A stretch of DNA of 64,000 nt from Hymenobacter swuensis DY53 (GTDB lineage Bacteria > Bacteroidota > Bacteroidia > Cytophagales > Hymenobacteraceae): NCBI RefSeq assembly GCF_000576555.1, contig NZ_CP007145.1, positions 4,300,501 to 4,364,500 on the forward strand, written 5' to 3'. A model generated the notes under the pieces. That model had not been told where the DNA came from and ran no database searches. It saw nothing but the letters and a program-made list of their open reading frames with translations. Below, in pieces: positions 42,294-49,865 of this stretch (its first letter is position 1; the number at the start of each line of letters is the position of its first letter). A program made the position numbers and the translations under genes.

Positions 42294-42410
42294 TTATGCT
42301 GCAACTTCGGCGGGGTTCTTGCGGTTATAGAAAAGTACAGCTGCCCGGGCAGATACTACCTTGACGGATGGTGTCGTTGTGAGGCAGCTTCTCTTTTTAA
42401 TTGTTTTTGT

Positions 42411-42530
42411 ATGACCCTGCTGATTTTCTTCGGAATTGCCCTGGCTACTGCTCTGCTGGCTCTCGATACGGTAAGCAACCTGAAATCTGCCCTCCAGCCG
42501 ATTCCGGTACGTGCCCGCAACAACCGCTAA
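42411..42530 (+). CDS. 39-residue single-span membrane peptide
   Basis: ATG at 42411 to TAA at 42528-42530. The translation begins MTLLIFFGIALATALLALDT and ends SALQPIPVRARNNR: one hydrophobic helix of about 19 residues followed by a short positively charged tail, giving a probable N-out/C-in single-pass peptide. Third positions are GC-rich like real genes here. A perfect-stem terminator starts 19 bp after the stop, supporting a separate short transcript. No family is recognised. Small membrane peptides of this kind often modulate transporters or kinases, but nothing ties this one to a partner. Confidence 0.5.
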   Translation: MTLLIFFGIALATALLALDTVSNLKSALQPIPVRARNNR

Positions 42531-42548
42531 TATTCTTTCTGCTCCACG

Positions 42549-42588
42549 TACAAAAAGTGCTTTTGCCCTGGCAAAAGCACTTTTTGTA
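42549..42588 (+). terminator. Perfect-stem terminator after the 39-residue peptide
   Basis: tacaaaaagtgcttttgcc and its exact complement form a 19-bp stem with a 2-base loop and end in tttttgtattt. Confidence 0.85.
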
Positions 42589-42667
42589 TTTCTGCCGGAA
42601 AGCATCGGGACCATGGTATAGTATGCACAATGCTACTGGCGGCTTCTGCGCGGTTTTATTAAAGCAT

Positions 42668-42699
42668 AAAAAAGAGCCGCTTGCGGGCGGCTCTTTTTC
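42668..42699 (-). terminator. Terminator of the short T9SS protein gene
   Basis: aaaaaagagccgc and gcggctcttttt pair around a 6-base loop, about 24 bp after the stop of the leftward gene. Confidence 0.8.
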
Positions 42700-42722
42700 T
42701 ATCGGAAGTGCAGAAGCTACGG

Positions 42723-43103
42723 TTACCGAATAACCAGTTTGCGCATCTCACTTGAAGTATCTGATTCCAGTTTGATATAATAGAGCCCGTTGGCAAATTT
42801 GCTCAGATCCAAGGTGCGGGTGTACCGGTCGTTGAGTTCCGTCAGCGTTTCGCGGTACATAACCGTCCCAATGACGTTCAGCACCCGCAGTTCTAGCTTG
42901 CGTCCCTCAAACCCGTTAATGGCAATATGCACGATGCCGGTGCTGGGATTGGGATACACTAACAGGGCTTTTTCCTCCCCGGCAGGGCGAGGCGCAGTAA
43001 CCGGCCGGACAGCCATCGGCTGCGCCTCAGCCGGCGACATGCTGCTACGCAGCCCGGCCGCCAGCAGTACCAATAAAGAGAAAATGCGTAGGCGTTGCAT
43101 CAT
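42723..43103 (-). CDS. Short protein consisting almost only of a T9SS sorting domain
   Basis: 126 residues. Signal peptide (MMQRLRIFSLLVLLAAGLRS, cleavage near EAQP), a linker of about 20 residues, and then a complete type A T9SS C-terminal domain: LLVYPNPSTGIVHIAINGFEG, LELRVLNVIGTVMYRETL, FANGLYYIKLESDTSSEMRKLVIR. Usually this domain is the tail of a large cargo protein, but here nothing else remains. It may be a cargo-less secreted peptide, a decoy or regulator of the T9SS, or the product of gene decay, although the frame is clean. It is divergent from the flavoprotein of the polyketide operon and possesses its own terminator and a TATTTTTG promoter box. Confidence 0.85.
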   Translation of the reverse strand: MMQRLRIFSLLVLLAAGLRSSMSPAEAQPMAVRPVTAPRPAGEEKALLVYPNPSTGIVHIAINGFEGRKLELRVLNVIGTVMYRETLTELNDRYTRTLDLSKFANGLYYIKLESDTSSEMRKLVIR

Positions 43104-43173
43104 AGTATAAATTGAGTGGGAGCAAATGTGTCCGGGCGGAATATCAGTAACGTCGGACAGTCATTTAGGTTTG

Positions 43174-43181
43174 CAAAAATA
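43174..43181 (-). promoter_or_regulatory. Bacteroidota-type -7 box TATTTTTG
   Basis: Minus-strand TAnnTTTG match 71 bp before the start of the short T9SS protein gene. Confidence 0.35.
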
Positions 43182-43275
43182 CTATTGCTTTTGGCTTGAC
43201 CACCAGAATATAACAGAACTTCGATAAAAGAACTTACTTTCTCTTCTTACTCACCTTTTTAGCCGTTAAAATAAG

Positions 43276-44394
43276 TTGGACGTTGTCATTATTGGCGGAG
43301 GGTTAGGAGGGTTGTGTGCAGCGCTGGATTTGCGCCAGCGCGGCCACGCCGTTACGCTGGTGGAGCGGCAGTGCTACCCGTTCCATCGGGTGTGCGGCGA
43401 ATATGTTTCCAACGAGGTGCTGCCCTACCTGCACCGCTTGGGGGCCGATCCGGCCGCGCTGCAGCCTGCTCGTATTACGGAATTCCAAGTCAGTTCCCCG
43501 GCTGGTCGGCTGCTCACTGCACCGCTCGACCTGGGTGGTTTTGGCGTGAGCCGGTACCGGCTTGATGCGTTTCTGTGTCGGCTGGCCCAGCAAGCGGGCG
43601 TAACGGTACTGCAACAGGCTACTGCTACGGATGTGCAATTCGAAATGGCTACCAACCAGCACCAAGTAGTACTGGCCGACGGCCGTGCCTTGCCGGCCCG
43701 CGTGGTGCTGGGCACCTACGGTAAGCGCAGCTCCCTGGACCGGCAGCTGAAACGGCCGTTTTTTACCCGAAGGTCGCCTTACATCGGAGTGAAGTACCAT
43801 GTGCGCTACCCCAGCATGCCGCGCAACCTCATTGCGTTGCACAACTTTGCCGATGGCTACGCGGGAATTTCGGCTATTGAGGAGGACAAGTACTGCTTTT
43901 GCTACCTCACTACCCGCCAGAACCTGAAGTCCCACGGCACCATTCCGCAGCTGGAAGCAACAGTGCTGGCCCGCAACCCCCGGTTGCACCACCTCCTGAC
44001 CACGGCCGAAGTGCTGTACCCGCAGCCAGAAGTCATCAACGAAATTTCCTTTGCGCCCAAATCCTGCGTGGAGCAGCACATGCTGCTGGGTGGGGATGCC
44101 GCCGGCCTTATCACGCCGTTGTGTGGCAATGGTATGGCCATGGCTATACATGCGGCCAGTCTGGCAGCCGCCCGCATCCACCAGTTTTTGCAGGGCAACA
44201 TAACCCGCCCGGCCCTTGAAGCGACGTATACTGCCGACTGGCACCAGCACTTTGGCCGACGTTTGCAGGTGGGGCGGGCAGTGCAGCAGCTGTTCGGGCA
44301 GCCGCTGCTGAGCGAGCTGGCCGTTAACGGTTTGCGCCTGTGGCCGGCGGCCGTACGCAGCCTCATGCGGCAGACACATGGCACAGAATTCTAG
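43276..44394 (+). CDS. FAD-dependent oxidoreductase of the type III PKS operon (geranylgeranyl reductase/UbiH-like)
   Basis: 372 residues. N-terminal FAD-binding motif GGGLGGLCAALDLRQRGHAV; the CGEYVSNEVLPYL segment is typical of the geranylgeranyl-reductase/PHBH-like flavoprotein group; the second FAD-contact motif is LGGDAAGLITPLCGNGMAMAI near the C-terminus. The start must be the TTG at 43276, since an in-frame stop lies two codons upstream and conserved sequence begins at residue 2. It is the first gene of a three-gene set with a type III polyketide synthase and a methyltransferase. In Streptomyces griseus srsABC a flavoprotein hydroxylates a PKS-made alkylresorcinol; an analogous role is inferred, though reduction of an unsaturated chain is possible. 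Confidence 0.88.
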   Translation: MDVVIIGGGLGGLCAALDLRQRGHAVTLVERQCYPFHRVCGEYVSNEVLPYLHRLGADPAALQPARITEFQVSSPAGRLLTAPLDLGGFGVSRYRLDAFLCRLAQQAGVTVLQQATATDVQFEMATNQHQVVLADGRALPARVVLGTYGKRSSLDRQLKRPFFTRRSPYIGVKYHVRYPSMPRNLIALHNFADGYAGISAIEEDKYCFCYLTTRQNLKSHGTIPQLEATVLARNPRLHHLLTTAEVLYPQPEVINEISFAPKSCVEQHMLLGGDAAGLITPLCGNGMAMAIHAASLAAARIHQFLQGNITRPALEATYTADWHQHFGRRLQVGRAVQQLFGQPLLSELAVNGLRLWPAAVRSLMRQTHGTEF

Positions 44395-44483
44395 CTGCCA
44401 GCACCGGAAGGCCCGAATCTTTACCCCGAACACGCCCGAAAACCTGTAACCCCTCCCCTCCCTTTTTTACGTAAACTGCGCTG

Positions 44484-45650
44484 ATGAGTAGTTACCTGTG
44501 TGCCATTGGCACGGCCAACCCGCCCCACCGTATTCCGCAGCTGCAGATTGCCGATTTCATGGCCAATGCCTTGGAACTGGATGAGGGTGGCACCCGCAAG
44601 CTCCGCGCTTTGTACCGGGTGTCGGGTATTGCGCATCGCCACACCGTCCTCCCCGATTATGCCCGCGCCAACGGCGAGTTTGAGTTTTTCCCGAATACTC
44701 CGGGCCTGGAGCCGTTCCCATCAGTGGGGCAGCGCATGGCCGAGTACCGCCGGCACGCGTTGCCCTTGTCGGTGCAGGCTGTACGCGCCTGTCTGGAGCA
44801 GCTGCCCGAGGTAGAAGTACGTTCCATCACTCACCTGATTACCGTCAGCTGCACTGGTATGTATGCTCCGGGTCTGGATCTTGAGCTGGTAGCGGCCCTG
44901 GGGCTGCCGAGCCATGTGCAGCGCACCTGCGTGAACTTCATGGGCTGCTATGCTGCGCTCAATGGCCTGAAGCTGGCGGATGCTTTTTGCCGGGCAACCC
45001 CCGGGGCCCGGGTGCTGGTGGTGTGTACTGAGCTGTGTACGCTGCATTTCCAGAAAAGCCCCGAAGACGACCATCTGATTTCCAACGCCTTGTTCGGTGA
45101 TGGCTCGGCGGCGGTGCTGGTACAGGACCGGCCGGCGGTTACTGGTCCCAGTCTGGCCCTCACGGCTTTCCACTGCGACCTGGAGCCCGATGGGCATGCC
45201 GATATGGCCTGGCACATCAATGATTTTGGGTTTGAGATGACGCTTTCCTCCTACGTGCCGCGCATGATTCAGCAGGGCATCGGGCAGCTTACCCAACGCC
45301 TGTTGGCCGATTTGCCGGTTCAGCTGGCGGATATCCATGCGTTTGCCATTCATCCCGGGGGCCGGAAAATTCTGGAATCCATTGAGCAAGCCTTGGGGCT
45401 GACCGCCTACGACAACCGCTTTGCCTACCAGGTACTGCGCGACTACGGCAATATGTCGTCGGCTACGGTGCTGTTTGTGCTGCGGGAGCTGCTGCGCACC
45501 CTCACCCCAGCCGATGCGGGTGCACCCGTGCTCAGCTTCGCATTCGGCCCCGGCCTCACGCTGGAGTCCATGCTCTTGACGGTGGCGTATGAGGATGCGG
45601 AAAATGAGCAGAATGAGGTGAAGGTAGAAAATGTGGCCGCGCATGCCTGA
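44484..45650 (+). CDS. Type III polyketide synthase (chalcone/stilbene synthase family)
   Basis: 388 residues. Homodimeric ketosynthase extending a starter acyl-CoA with malonyl-CoA. The full catalytic triad is visible: C155 in NFMGCYAALNG, H290 in AIHPGGRKI and N323 in DYGNMSSAT. The CoA-binding and gatekeeper region SNALFGDGSAAVLV is normal, as is LSFAFGPGLTLESMLL at the C-terminus. Starter and product cannot be read from sequence; bacterial relatives make alkylpyrones, alkylresorcinols or tetrahydroxynaphthalene. It is 89 bp after the flavoprotein gene and overlaps the methyltransferase gene by eight bases, which points to translational coupling. Confidence 0.95.
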   Translation: MSSYLCAIGTANPPHRIPQLQIADFMANALELDEGGTRKLRALYRVSGIAHRHTVLPDYARANGEFEFFPNTPGLEPFPSVGQRMAEYRRHALPLSVQAVRACLEQLPEVEVRSITHLITVSCTGMYAPGLDLELVAALGLPSHVQRTCVNFMGCYAALNGLKLADAFCRATPGARVLVVCTELCTLHFQKSPEDDHLISNALFGDGSAAVLVQDRPAVTGPSLALTAFHCDLEPDGHADMAWHINDFGFEMTLSSYVPRMIQQGIGQLTQRLLADLPVQLADIHAFAIHPGGRKILESIEQALGLTAYDNRFAYQVLRDYGNMSSATVLFVLRELLRTLTPADAGAPVLSFAFGPGLTLESMLLTVAYEDAENEQNEVKVENVAAHA

Positions 45651-46350
45651 CTTTCGCATCCGTTCTACGCAGGAGGAGTTGATGGATGACCTGACACTGG
45701 CTTCGGAAGAGCTTCGGCAGAATCTGGATGAGCTGGAAACCATCAACACCTGGCTGGGCGGCTATGCCCCGGTGTTGAATGCCCTGGCCCGGCTCCGGCC
45801 GCAGTTCCCGCCCGGCCGCCCGCTTCGGCTCGCCGACGTAGGCAGCGGCGGTGGCGACACCCTGCGCCAGATTGCGCGCTGGGCCCGGCGGCACGGGGTA
45901 GCGGTGGAACTGGTGGGAGTTGATGCCAATGCGTTCATGCTGGAGTATGCCCGGACGAAATGCCGGGACTATCCCGAAATCAGCTTTCAGCAGGCTGATA
46001 TCTTTTCCCCGGAGTTTCAGCGGCAGTCGTTCGACATTCTGACGGCCAGCCTGTTCTGCCATCACTTCCCCGATGCACAGCTGGCCCCCATGCTGGCTCA
46101 GTGGCACCGGCAGGCCGGCCTGGCTGTCATCGTGAATGATTTGCACCGCCACCCGCTCGCCTACCACAGCATCCGGTGGCTGACTTGGCTGCTGAACGGC
46201 TCCCGCCTCGTGCGTCACGATGCGCCCCTCTCGGTAGCCCGCGCCTTCACCCGCCCCGACTGGCAGCAGCTACTGCACCACGCCGGTATCCGGAGGTACA
46301 GCCTGCGCTGGCGCTGGGCCTTCAGGTGGCAGCTGGTTACGGTGAAATAG
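45643..46350 (+). CDS. Class I SAM-dependent methyltransferase of the PKS operon
   Basis: 235 residues from the ATG at 45643 (ATGCCTGA, overlapping the PKS stop). SAM-binding motif I is LADVGSGGGDTLRQIARWA, followed by VGVDANAFMLEYARTK (motif II acidic residue) and FDILTASLFCHHF (post-motif). Resembles UbiE-like O- or C-methyltransferases. Together with the type III PKS and the flavoprotein it completes the srsA-srsB-srsC-like toolset for a methylated phenolic lipid or quinone. The earlier start at 45631 would lengthen it by four residues. The gene ends where a long inverted repeat begins. Confidence 0.9.
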   Translation: MPDFRIRSTQEELMDDLTLASEELRQNLDELETINTWLGGYAPVLNALARLRPQFPPGRPLRLADVGSGGGDTLRQIARWARRHGVAVELVGVDANAFMLEYARTKCRDYPEISFQQADIFSPEFQRQSFDILTASLFCHHFPDAQLAPMLAQWHRQAGLAVIVNDLHRHPLAYHSIRWLTWLLNGSRLVRHDAPLSVARAFTRPDWQQLLHHAGIRRYSLRWRWAFRWQLVTVK

Positions 46351-46435
46351 TGAAGTGGTCAGATGGTGAGTTTGATGTGCAATCTGCGTAAATGGTGCAA
46401 ACAGAACGTCAAACTCACCATCTCACCACTTCACT
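46349..46435. repeat. Inverted repeat, family D, copy 1
   Basis: agtgaagtggt and gatggtgagtttga on the left are complementary to tcaaactcaccatc and accactteact-equivalent bases on the right (46425-46435), with a 2-base mismatch. It starts at the methyltransferase stop codon and lies between convergent genes. The core is shared with 54251-54322. Confidence 0.75.
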
Positions 46436-46446
46436 GTTTCACCGTC

Positions 46447-47352
46447 TTACCACAAATCGGCCGCAATGCGAAAGGTATTGGCGTGGGCATCCACGATGTC
46501 GGCGATGCGCGGAGAGTAGCCGCCGCCCATGCACACCACCACTGGCAGACGGTGCTGATGGCAGAGGCCCAGCACGTAGGCGTCGCGCTGGCGGCAGCCC
46601 TCCCGGCTGAGGCTAAGGTGACCCAGCTTGTCGGTAGCCAGTACATCCACCCCGCTCAGATAAAACACAAAGTCGGGCTGGTGCTCGTCCAGCAGGCGGG
46701 GCAGCGTGTTGCGCAGCAGCGTTAGGTAAGTCGTATCATCGGTGCCGTCGGGCAGGGCTAGGTCGAGGTCCGATTTCTCCTTGCGGTGCGGATAGTTGCG
46801 CGCCCCGTGCATGCTGAAAGTGAACACGCGCGGCTCGTGCCCGAAAATAGCGGCCGTGCCGTTGCCTTGGTGCACATCCAGATCTACGATGAGCACCCGG
46901 CGTACTCCCAGGTCGGGGCGGGCCAGCAGGTAGGCAGCAGCGGCGGCTTGGTCATTGAGCAGGCAGAATCCTTCGCCCCGGTCCCGGAAGGCGTGGTGCG
47001 TACCGCCCGCAATATTCAGGGCCACACCGTCCGTGAGGGCCCGACGGGCGCACTCCAGCGTGCCGCCCAGAATAGCAGTTTCACGGGCCATCAACTCAGG
47101 GCTCCACGGAAAACCGGTAGCCCGTTCCTCGTGGCGGGTCAGCTGGCCGGTTTGCAGGCGGTGGTAGTACTCAGGGCAATGCACGCGCAAAATATCCGCT
47201 GTTGGGGGTGATTCGGGCCGGAAGAAGGCGCTTTCGGGTACCACACCTTCGCGCAGCAGCTGCTCAGGCAGCAGCTCGTACTTAAGCATGGGAAACCGGT
47301 GGTTGGCGGGCAGTGAGTGGGCATAGAGCGGAGCCCAGGCAATAGAGAGCAT
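46447..47352 (-). CDS. Histone deacetylase-like amidohydrolase (AcuC/HDAC superfamily)
   Basis: 301 residues from the ATG at 47352. Zinc-dependent deacetylase fold: catalytic His pair in GGTHHAFRDRGEGFCLLND; zinc ligands in VDLDVHQGNGTA (Asp and His) and in YLSGVDVLATDKLG (Asp); the terminal glycine motif CMGGGYSP. Substrates of bacterial members are polyamines, acetyl-lysine or other acylated amines; this one is probably a class IV-like protein of 300 residues. An upstream TTG at 47361 is possible. It is convergent with the PKS operon and unlikely to share its regulation. Confidence 0.92.
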   Translation of the reverse strand: MLSIAWAPLYAHSLPANHRFPMLKYELLPEQLLREGVVPESAFFRPESPPTADILRVHCPEYYHRLQTGQLTRHEERATGFPWSPELMARETAILGGTLECARRALTDGVALNIAGGTHHAFRDRGEGFCLLNDQAAAAAYLLARPDLGVRRVLIVDLDVHQGNGTAAIFGHEPRVFTFSMHGARNYPHRKEKSDLDLALPDGTDDTTYLTLLRNTLPRLLDEHQPDFVFYLSGVDVLATDKLGHLSLSREGCRQRDAYVLGLCHQHRLPVVVCMGGGYSPRIADIVDAHANTFRIAADLW

Positions 47353-47401
47353 AGGCTCCAAACCTACGCAGCCTGCTTTTGTGCGGCTGGCTTACACAAA
47401 A

Positions 47402-47427
47402 ATAACCGCCGGAATACGGGCGGTTAT
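47402..47427 (-). terminator. Terminator after tRNA-Val
   Basis: ataaccgcc and ggcggttat pair with an 8-base loop; on the minus strand the stem is followed by tttttg. It lies 22 bp downstream of the tRNA 3' end. Confidence 0.75.
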
Positions 47428-47449
47428 CTTCGGATTCGGGTGGTTTTGC

Positions 47450-47527
47450 TGGTGGGGCGTATCGGGCTCGAACCGATGACCCCTACCTTGTCGAGGTAGT
47501 GCTCTGAACCAACTGAGCTAACACCCC
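47450..47527 (-). tRNA. tRNA-Val, anticodon GAC
   Basis: A full cloverleaf can be folded on the minus strand: acceptor ggggtgt/acgcccc with one G-U pair, D stem gctc/gagc, anticodon stem ctacc/ggtag with loop tcgacaa (anticodon gac at 34-36), variable loop gggtc, T stem atcgg/ccgat with loop ttcgagc, discriminator A and an encoded CCA. Position 33 is C rather than the nearly universal U. Confidence 0.93.
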
Positions 47528-47732
47528 TGCACAAAACCGGCTGGCGGCGGCCGTAAAGGGCCAAAGGTAAGTTTCCGGGATTGATTATCCTTTTACCCTA
47601 CGTATAAAATTTCTGCCTTTCCCTAAAGCCCCCTGTAACCTTCTGAGCGCGGGCAAGTATAGCCGCTTACACTGACCGCTCCACGCACGCTGTGAGCGGC
47701 TTTTCCTCCCCGATTTCACCGTTACCACCCTT

Positions 47733-48422
47733 ATGAAACACCTTGCACTCCTATTGGCCGGTTGCGCCCTGAGCACCACGGCAATGGCCCAGACCGATGG
47801 CCCCAGCGGCGTCCGCTCCTCTGCTGACTACTCCCCCGGCACGTCCGATTCCCGTAATAACGGCTTCGGTGTAAAGGGCGGCTTCACGGCCTCCAACTTC
47901 CGGGGCGACGACAAGAAGAACTTCGGCAACGAAGGCATTTACAATACCTTCCACGCCGGGGTGTACGCCCAGTTCGGCTTCAATGACAAGTTCTCACTTC
48001 AGCCCGAAGTACTGTACAGCCGTCAGGGGTTCAAGGGTAGCAACACGGTAAACCCGGCTCAGGGCACTTACACCACCCGCCTCGATTACGTGCAGGTACC
48101 GGTGCTGCTGGTCTACAACTTCCTGGATAACGTGAGCCTGCATGTAGGCCCGCAGGTTTCTTTGCTCACGAAAGTAAAAGAAGGAGACCGGGAGCGAAAA
48201 ATTGCTGATGAAAACAACATCCACGGCTACAGCTACAATAGCCTCGACTACGGCTTGGCGGCTGGCCTGGAGGCTCGCGTAGGCCCGGCCCGCGTGGGTG
48301 GCCGTTACACGGCCGGCTTCGCCGATATCATCAAGGACCCTTCCACCACGGCAGCGCAGTCTATCAATAACATCAAAAATGGCATGTTCCAGGTGTATGT
48401 AGGATTGGGAATTTCCAACTAA
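47733..48422 (+). CDS. Outer membrane beta-barrel protein (PorT-like/opacity family)
   Basis: 229 residues. Signal peptide MKHLALLLAGCALSTTAMAQ, then GFGVKGGFTASNFRGDDKKN, a canonical opening strand of the eight-stranded PorT/OMP_b-brl barrel family common in Bacteroidota. YNTFHAGVYAQFGFNDKFSLQPEVLYSRQG and LDYVQVPVLLVYNF are typical inner strands and the protein ends FQVYVGLGISN. Probably a small structural outer-membrane protein; a transport role is not indicated. Single gene with a terminator behind it. Confidence 0.88.
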   Translation: MKHLALLLAGCALSTTAMAQTDGPSGVRSSADYSPGTSDSRNNGFGVKGGFTASNFRGDDKKNFGNEGIYNTFHAGVYAQFGFNDKFSLQPEVLYSRQGFKGSNTVNPAQGTYTTRLDYVQVPVLLVYNFLDNVSLHVGPQVSLLTKVKEGDRERKIADENNIHGYSYNSLDYGLAAGLEARVGPARVGGRYTAGFADIIKDPSTTAAQSINNIKNGMFQVYVGLGISN

Positions 48423-48442
48423 CCTCACGGCCACTTGGTTTG

Positions 48443-48475
48443 AAAAAGGAAGTCCTGCGGGACTTCCTTTTTTTG
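48443..48475 (+). terminator. Terminator after the beta-barrel gene
   Basis: aaaaaggaagtcc and ggacttccttttttt form a perfect stem with a 4-base loop. Confidence 0.85.
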
Positions 48476-48497
48476 TGCTTTCTCCACTCGCTACGTT

Positions 48498-48995
48498 ATG
48501 CCTGCCACGCCTGCCCTCAACCTTATCAATCACGCCCGCGAACTGCTAGCGGAGCGCGGTATGGCCGTATTGGGCGCTTGGGCTCTGCTGAATCTGGTAG
48601 TCAGCGGCTACCACGTAGCCCGCACCGATGCGCGCACGGCGCCGCACCATTTCCACCTGATGAACGTGGCCTGGAATGTAGTGAATACGCTTATAGCCGT
48701 GTGGGGGCTGCTACAGGCACACCCGCAACAAGTGGTGGGCCTCACGCTCCCGGAAAGCCTGGCGGCTCAGTCGCACTTTGAAAACGTCCTGCTGCTCAAT
48801 GCCGGACTCGATGTGGGCTACTTGGCCATTGGGCGGTGGCTGCAGAGCCGGGCCGCTACCGCCGAGCGGCCCGAGCGCATGGTCGGCTACGGCCACTCAG
48901 TGTTGCTGCAGGGCGGATTTCTGCTGCTGTTTGACCTGAGCTTTTACCTTGTGTATCACCGTTACGCGGCCCAGCTGCTGGCCCTGGGCATCTAG
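48498..48995 (+). CDS. Small four-helix membrane protein of unknown function
   Basis: 165 residues. Four hydrophobic segments: GMAVLGAWALLNLVVSGYH (about 20-40), LMNVAWNVVNTLIAVWGLL (53-72), VLLLNAGLDVGYLAIGRWL (96-115) and VLLQGGFLLLFDLSFYLVYH (133-155). The spacing and polar termini resemble the DUF6992-type membrane proteins of Bacteroidota; the name is from memory and not verified. No catalytic residues are apparent. It follows the beta-barrel gene by 75 bp, but a terminator lies between them. Confidence 0.65.
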   Translation: MPATPALNLINHARELLAERGMAVLGAWALLNLVVSGYHVARTDARTAPHHFHLMNVAWNVVNTLIAVWGLLQAHPQQVVGLTLPESLAAQSHFENVLLLNAGLDVGYLAIGRWLQSRAATAERPERMVGYGHSVLLQGGFLLLFDLSFYLVYHRYAAQLLALGI

Positions 48996-48999
48996 ATGG

Positions 49000-49082
49000 T
49001 GAAACACGGGTATTGAGTAGTGAGACGAAATTTGATAGTCAGACGCTCGGCAGAAATCCAACTACTCAGTACGCACTTCTTA
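49000..49082. repeat. Degenerate inverted repeat before the convergent terminator
   Basis: gatggtgaaac at the left, and gagtagt (about 49014) against actactc (about 49061), recall family D elements at 46349 and 54251 but with many mismatches. Confidence 0.35.
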
Positions 49083-49107
49083 CTACTTAACCCGCTGGGC
49101 CGCCCAT

Positions 49108-49149
49108 AAAAAAACGCCCCGCCGACAACTAAGGTCGGTGGGGCGTTTC
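49108..49149. terminator. Bidirectional terminator
   Basis: aaaaaacgccccgccgac and gtcggtggggcgttt pair with a G-T wobble between the convergent membrane protein and DJ-1 genes; T-runs on both strands. Confidence 0.8.
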
Positions 49150-49182
49150 TGCCAGTGGCACCGGAGGATGGCCGCCGAGGAC

Positions 49183-49740
49183 TTATTTTTTACCTATCAG
49201 GACTTCCTTGATCTTTTCGTTGAAGTTGGGAATATCCTGAGGGTTGCGGCTGGTGATGAGGTTACCATCAACAACCACCGTTTCATCAACCCAGTGGCCA
49301 CCAGCGTTTTTCACGTCAGTTTTCAGGCTGGGCCAGCTGGTGATTTGCTTGCCGCGCACGGCATCGGCTTCCACCAATACCCAAGGGCCGTGGCAGATGG
49401 CGGCTACGGGTTTGCCGGAGCGCACAAACTCGCTTACGAAGCTCACTACCGCAGGTTCGGTGCGCAGTACGTCGGGATTCATCTGACCGCCGGGCAGCAC
49501 CAGAGCATCATAGTCAGCTACTTTCACGTCGCCGATTACTTTATCTACATCTACTTTGTCACCCCAGTCCTTTTCGTCCCAGCCCTTGATGGAGCCACTT
49601 TTCAGGGAAATGACGTGGGTTTCGGCGCCTTCGCCTTCCAGGTATTTCTTGGGTTTTTCGAGTTCCGACTGTTCGAAGCCGTCGGTGGCTACAATGGCTA
49701 TTTTTTTGCCTTTCAGGGCGTCGCTGCCAAAAATGCTCAT
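49183..49740 (-). CDS. DJ-1/PfpI family protein (YhbO-like)
   Basis: 185 residues. Opening strand KKIAIVATDGFEQSELEKP, the helix after it, and the nucleophile elbow AAICHGPWVLVEAD with C116 are family marks; ALVLPGGQMNPDVLR includes the usual Gly-Gly turn. The general acid is the Glu in GFEQSEL. Members act as proteases, deglycases or stress chaperones; YhbO-like proteins protect against oxidative, thermal and acid stress. The reaction is not decidable here. Isolated gene with its own ATG at 49740. Confidence 0.92.
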   Translation of the reverse strand: MSIFGSDALKGKKIAIVATDGFEQSELEKPKKYLEGEGAETHVISLKSGSIKGWDEKDWGDKVDVDKVIGDVKVADYDALVLPGGQMNPDVLRTEPAVVSFVSEFVRSGKPVAAICHGPWVLVEADAVRGKQITSWPSLKTDVKNAGGHWVDETVVVDGNLITSRNPQDIPNFNEKIKEVLIGKK

Positions 49741-49865
49741 GGGTTCGGGTGTTTGGATTGGAAAGGAACAGGTGCTAAAAAGCCGACCACGCAGGACGCG
49801 GCCGGCTTTGCTTTAACGGTTGCGGCATCGAACAGTTGACGCAGGATTTTGGCTTTCCGGCCGGA

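Noticed and set aside
43303..44433. Minus-strand frame opposite the flavoprotein of the PKS operon
   Set aside because: No motif or signal; the plus-strand frame shows two FAD motifs.
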